Shown here one piece after another: positions 19,501 to 25,191 of a stretch of 25,191 nt of DNA (its first letter is position 1; the number at the start of each line of letters is the position of its first letter). The stretch is from Mnemiopsis leidyi. Its lineage: Eukaryota; Ctenophora; Tentaculata; Lobata; Bolinopsidae. The notes under the pieces were generated by a model. The model searched no databases, had not been told where the DNA came from, and saw nothing but the letters and a program-made list of their open reading frames with translations. The position numbers were made by a program, and so were the translations under genes. The stretch is taken from positions 110,207 to 135,397 of the forward strand of contig JH152734.1 of assembly GCA_000226015.1 (NCBI GenBank). The letters run 5' to 3'.

Positions 19501-20436
19501 TTCCTACTGACTTGCTCCAATCTTTTTTCATTACTCTTCATGAAAAGATTTTATGATTTTTATAAATTCTAACTTTTAATTTAGTCCAAATACTCACACT
19601 GGTTTAATTTTACATCTTCGAAAAAGCAGGAATGAATGGGTTCAAATCATATCTTCATTAAGAAACTTGGATACCATTACTACTACTACCACAGTGTCCT
19701 AAAATCGAACACTCTGTAAGACAAGAACCACACAGACTGATGTTCTTTTCAAATTAATAGCTGCAATTAAGGCATTGCAAACACCCACATCTCTTATCAA
19801 TATGAAATGTTCTTAAATGCTTAAATAAGTTTTAAGAGTGTGGGGATACTACAGTCAAGAGAATGATGTTGACATTACCTTATGCATTGACTGTAATTCA
19901 TTGAATTGTTCCTCTATCATTTTAAAATGTTTGTCAAATTGCATGTTGAAATCTGTAACTTCATTGCCTAACTGGTTGAGCATTTGTCTATCGTTGACCC
20001 TGTTTATTGCATACTGTCTAGCATGCCTTTTTATTTGTTGCTGGTACGCTTGCAAGTCATCCCCAAAAATCTTTACCTTAAATATAAAATGATAACTTAT
20101 TGATTAATACACTATCAAACATTTGAATTCAAAGGACACGAAGTTCGAAGATATTTCTTTCATATGATGTATTTAAATATAAACTCAAACCTTGGCAAGT
20201 AATGCATGTCTTTTGTTCAACTGCTCTCCGATTTCTTCAAACTCTTTTGAGCAATTGTCGACACACGTTTTATCGAGAGCTTCTTTCAAAGGATTCACAG
20301 CACCTACTTCAACATGAATTTCCGGGTCAATAGTTTCTGTAGGAGCTGGCTCAATGGTTCCACACTTGTAAATCACAGGTTCTGTTACGAGTTCCTCACT
20401 CACCGGCTCTACTGTCATAGTCAGCATTTCCACCAT
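16589..20436 (-). CDS. Unrecognised coiled-coil, Ser/Thr-rich protein (seven exons)
   Basis: Exons inferred in transcript order: 20436-20191, 20076-19879, 19279-19204, 19010-18877, 18666-18507, 17035-16973 and 16764-16589 (stop TAA at 16591-16589). All are bounded by AG and GT, with phases 0, 0, 1, 0, 1, 1, and give a continuous frame of 350 residues. Residues 1-45 are acidic and low in structure (TEPAPTET-like). About 50-200 is helical and charged with likely coiled coil (KEFEEIGEQLNKRHALLAK, YQQQIKRHARQYAINRV, DLVEKLSDTVRSL). About 200-350 is Ser/Thr/Pro/Asp-rich and probably disordered (SPTESSASSSLSS, YETDDELDAL), ending LDHLDQLLSK. No signal peptide, membrane segment or catalytic motif is visible. 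I do not recognise the family. A cytoplasmic scaffold or adaptor is only a guess. It is head to head with SEL1L. Confidence 0.78.
17036..18506. other. Intron 5 of the coiled-coil gene
   Basis: About 1.47 kb intron that contains a LINE remnant on the opposite strand and a short ATTT run near 17920. No further exon seen. Confidence 0.7.
17330..17805 (+). mobile_element. Non-LTR retrotransposon remnant, reverse transcriptase C-terminus
   Basis: Translated pieces HELEIQLVYSNILCFIDYCN, LRFLRNNAVRF-like KIENNAVRFIFGLYGKRRK, SITPYLK, FLVYKCINK and GPQIWNKLPFSIRSIGELKS with KTALK follow the order of a CR1/L2 reverse transcriptase end. Several stops and frame changes are present. It is a different lineage from the remnant at 6676-7560, judging by sequence. 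Confidence 0.8.
19280..19878. other. Intron 2 of the coiled-coil gene
   Basis: About 600 bp, AT-rich, with nothing recognised. Confidence 0.7.
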
Positions 20437-20765
20437 GCTTGGGCCGGCTGAGCTGGACTACAAGTGTGTAAATGTATACTGGTATAGGAAAGCTATATTT
20501 GCGAAGAAATCAAGCAGCTAGTTAGAACAAATCTTAACAAGAACTCGTTTAAATTACGGAACTGATGATTATGATTTAGAAGATAGGCCCGTTGAATATA
20601 TATGTTATTTGTGGTGTAAGCCAAACATGACACCTTTAGTGTTAATACTGTTGATCATGAATCATATAACCTATTTACCTTATTAAGACAGAATGCTTCA
20701 CAATTAATTATAGGATGAAATGTATCACACAAGAATGACAGAATTCTAATGACTTCTTTTTTAGC
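20437..20765. promoter_or_regulatory. Head-to-head intergenic region, candidate bidirectional promoter
   Basis: Only 329 bp separate the start codons of the minus-strand coiled-coil gene and plus-strand SEL1L. It must contain both 5'UTRs and any promoter elements unless 5' introns exist. No clear TATA box. A pyrimidine tract ending in AG (acttcttttttag) lies one base before the SEL1L ATG. Confidence 0.55.

Positions 20766-25191
<4,426 letters not shown>

Overview
The window is metazoan genomic DNA from an invertebrate that I cannot place further. The evidence is short exons with GT-AG introns, a Src-family tyrosine kinase with a myristoylation start, a SEL1L gene, an IRE1-type kinase/RNase, AT-rich introns, non-LTR retrotransposon remnants and tRNA-derived SINEs. 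A run of N at 10571-11338 is an assembly gap.

Layout. (1) 942-6011, minus strand: the 5' two thirds of a Src-family kinase gene (myristoylated N-terminus, SH3, SH2, N-lobe of the kinase). The catalytic loop and C-tail lie beyond position 1. It has two complete SH2 exons, 4863-5122 and 4574-4836, with identical boundary phases and only 26 nt between them, which looks like a mutually exclusive SH2 cassette. (2) 6676-7560, plus strand: a decayed non-LTR reverse transcriptase C-terminus. (3) 7706-9286, minus strand: an uninterrupted reading frame for an IRE1/RNase L-type kinase plus KEN endoribonuclease without a luminal sensor domain. (4) 9825-16080: a repeat-rich block. It holds LINE remnants, three SINE copies assembled from exchangeable modules, a tail fragment of one of them, two copies of a small terminal-inverted-repeat element with perfect 6-bp target duplications (one splitting a reverse-transcriptase fragment), a mosaic of direct and inverted repeats at 13000-14036, and a foldback near 15460 nested between outer inverted repeats. 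(5) 16589-20436, minus strand: a seven-exon gene for a coiled-coil, Ser/Thr-rich protein of about 350 residues that I do not recognise. (6) 20766 to beyond the right edge, plus strand: SEL1L, the adaptor of HRD1 in ER-associated degradation, with nine coding exons in the window and an unusually long acidic N-terminal region. Exon 2 reads in frame only if one base of a C6 run is discounted. (7) 24971-25191: a 36-bp minisatellite in a SEL1L intron.

Genes 5 and 6 are head to head across about 330 bp and may share a promoter. The kinase and IRE1-like genes are on the same strand but are separate units. The strongest candidate for something undescribed is the SH2 cassette. The spacer is too short to be an ordinary intron, joining both exons would break the frame, and retaining the spacer gives a stop, so only one SH2 exon can be used per transcript. 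The animal could then make two Src-like kinases with different phosphotyrosine readers from one locus. All exon boundaries were inferred by reading splice sites and frames by eye; no search or transcript data were available.
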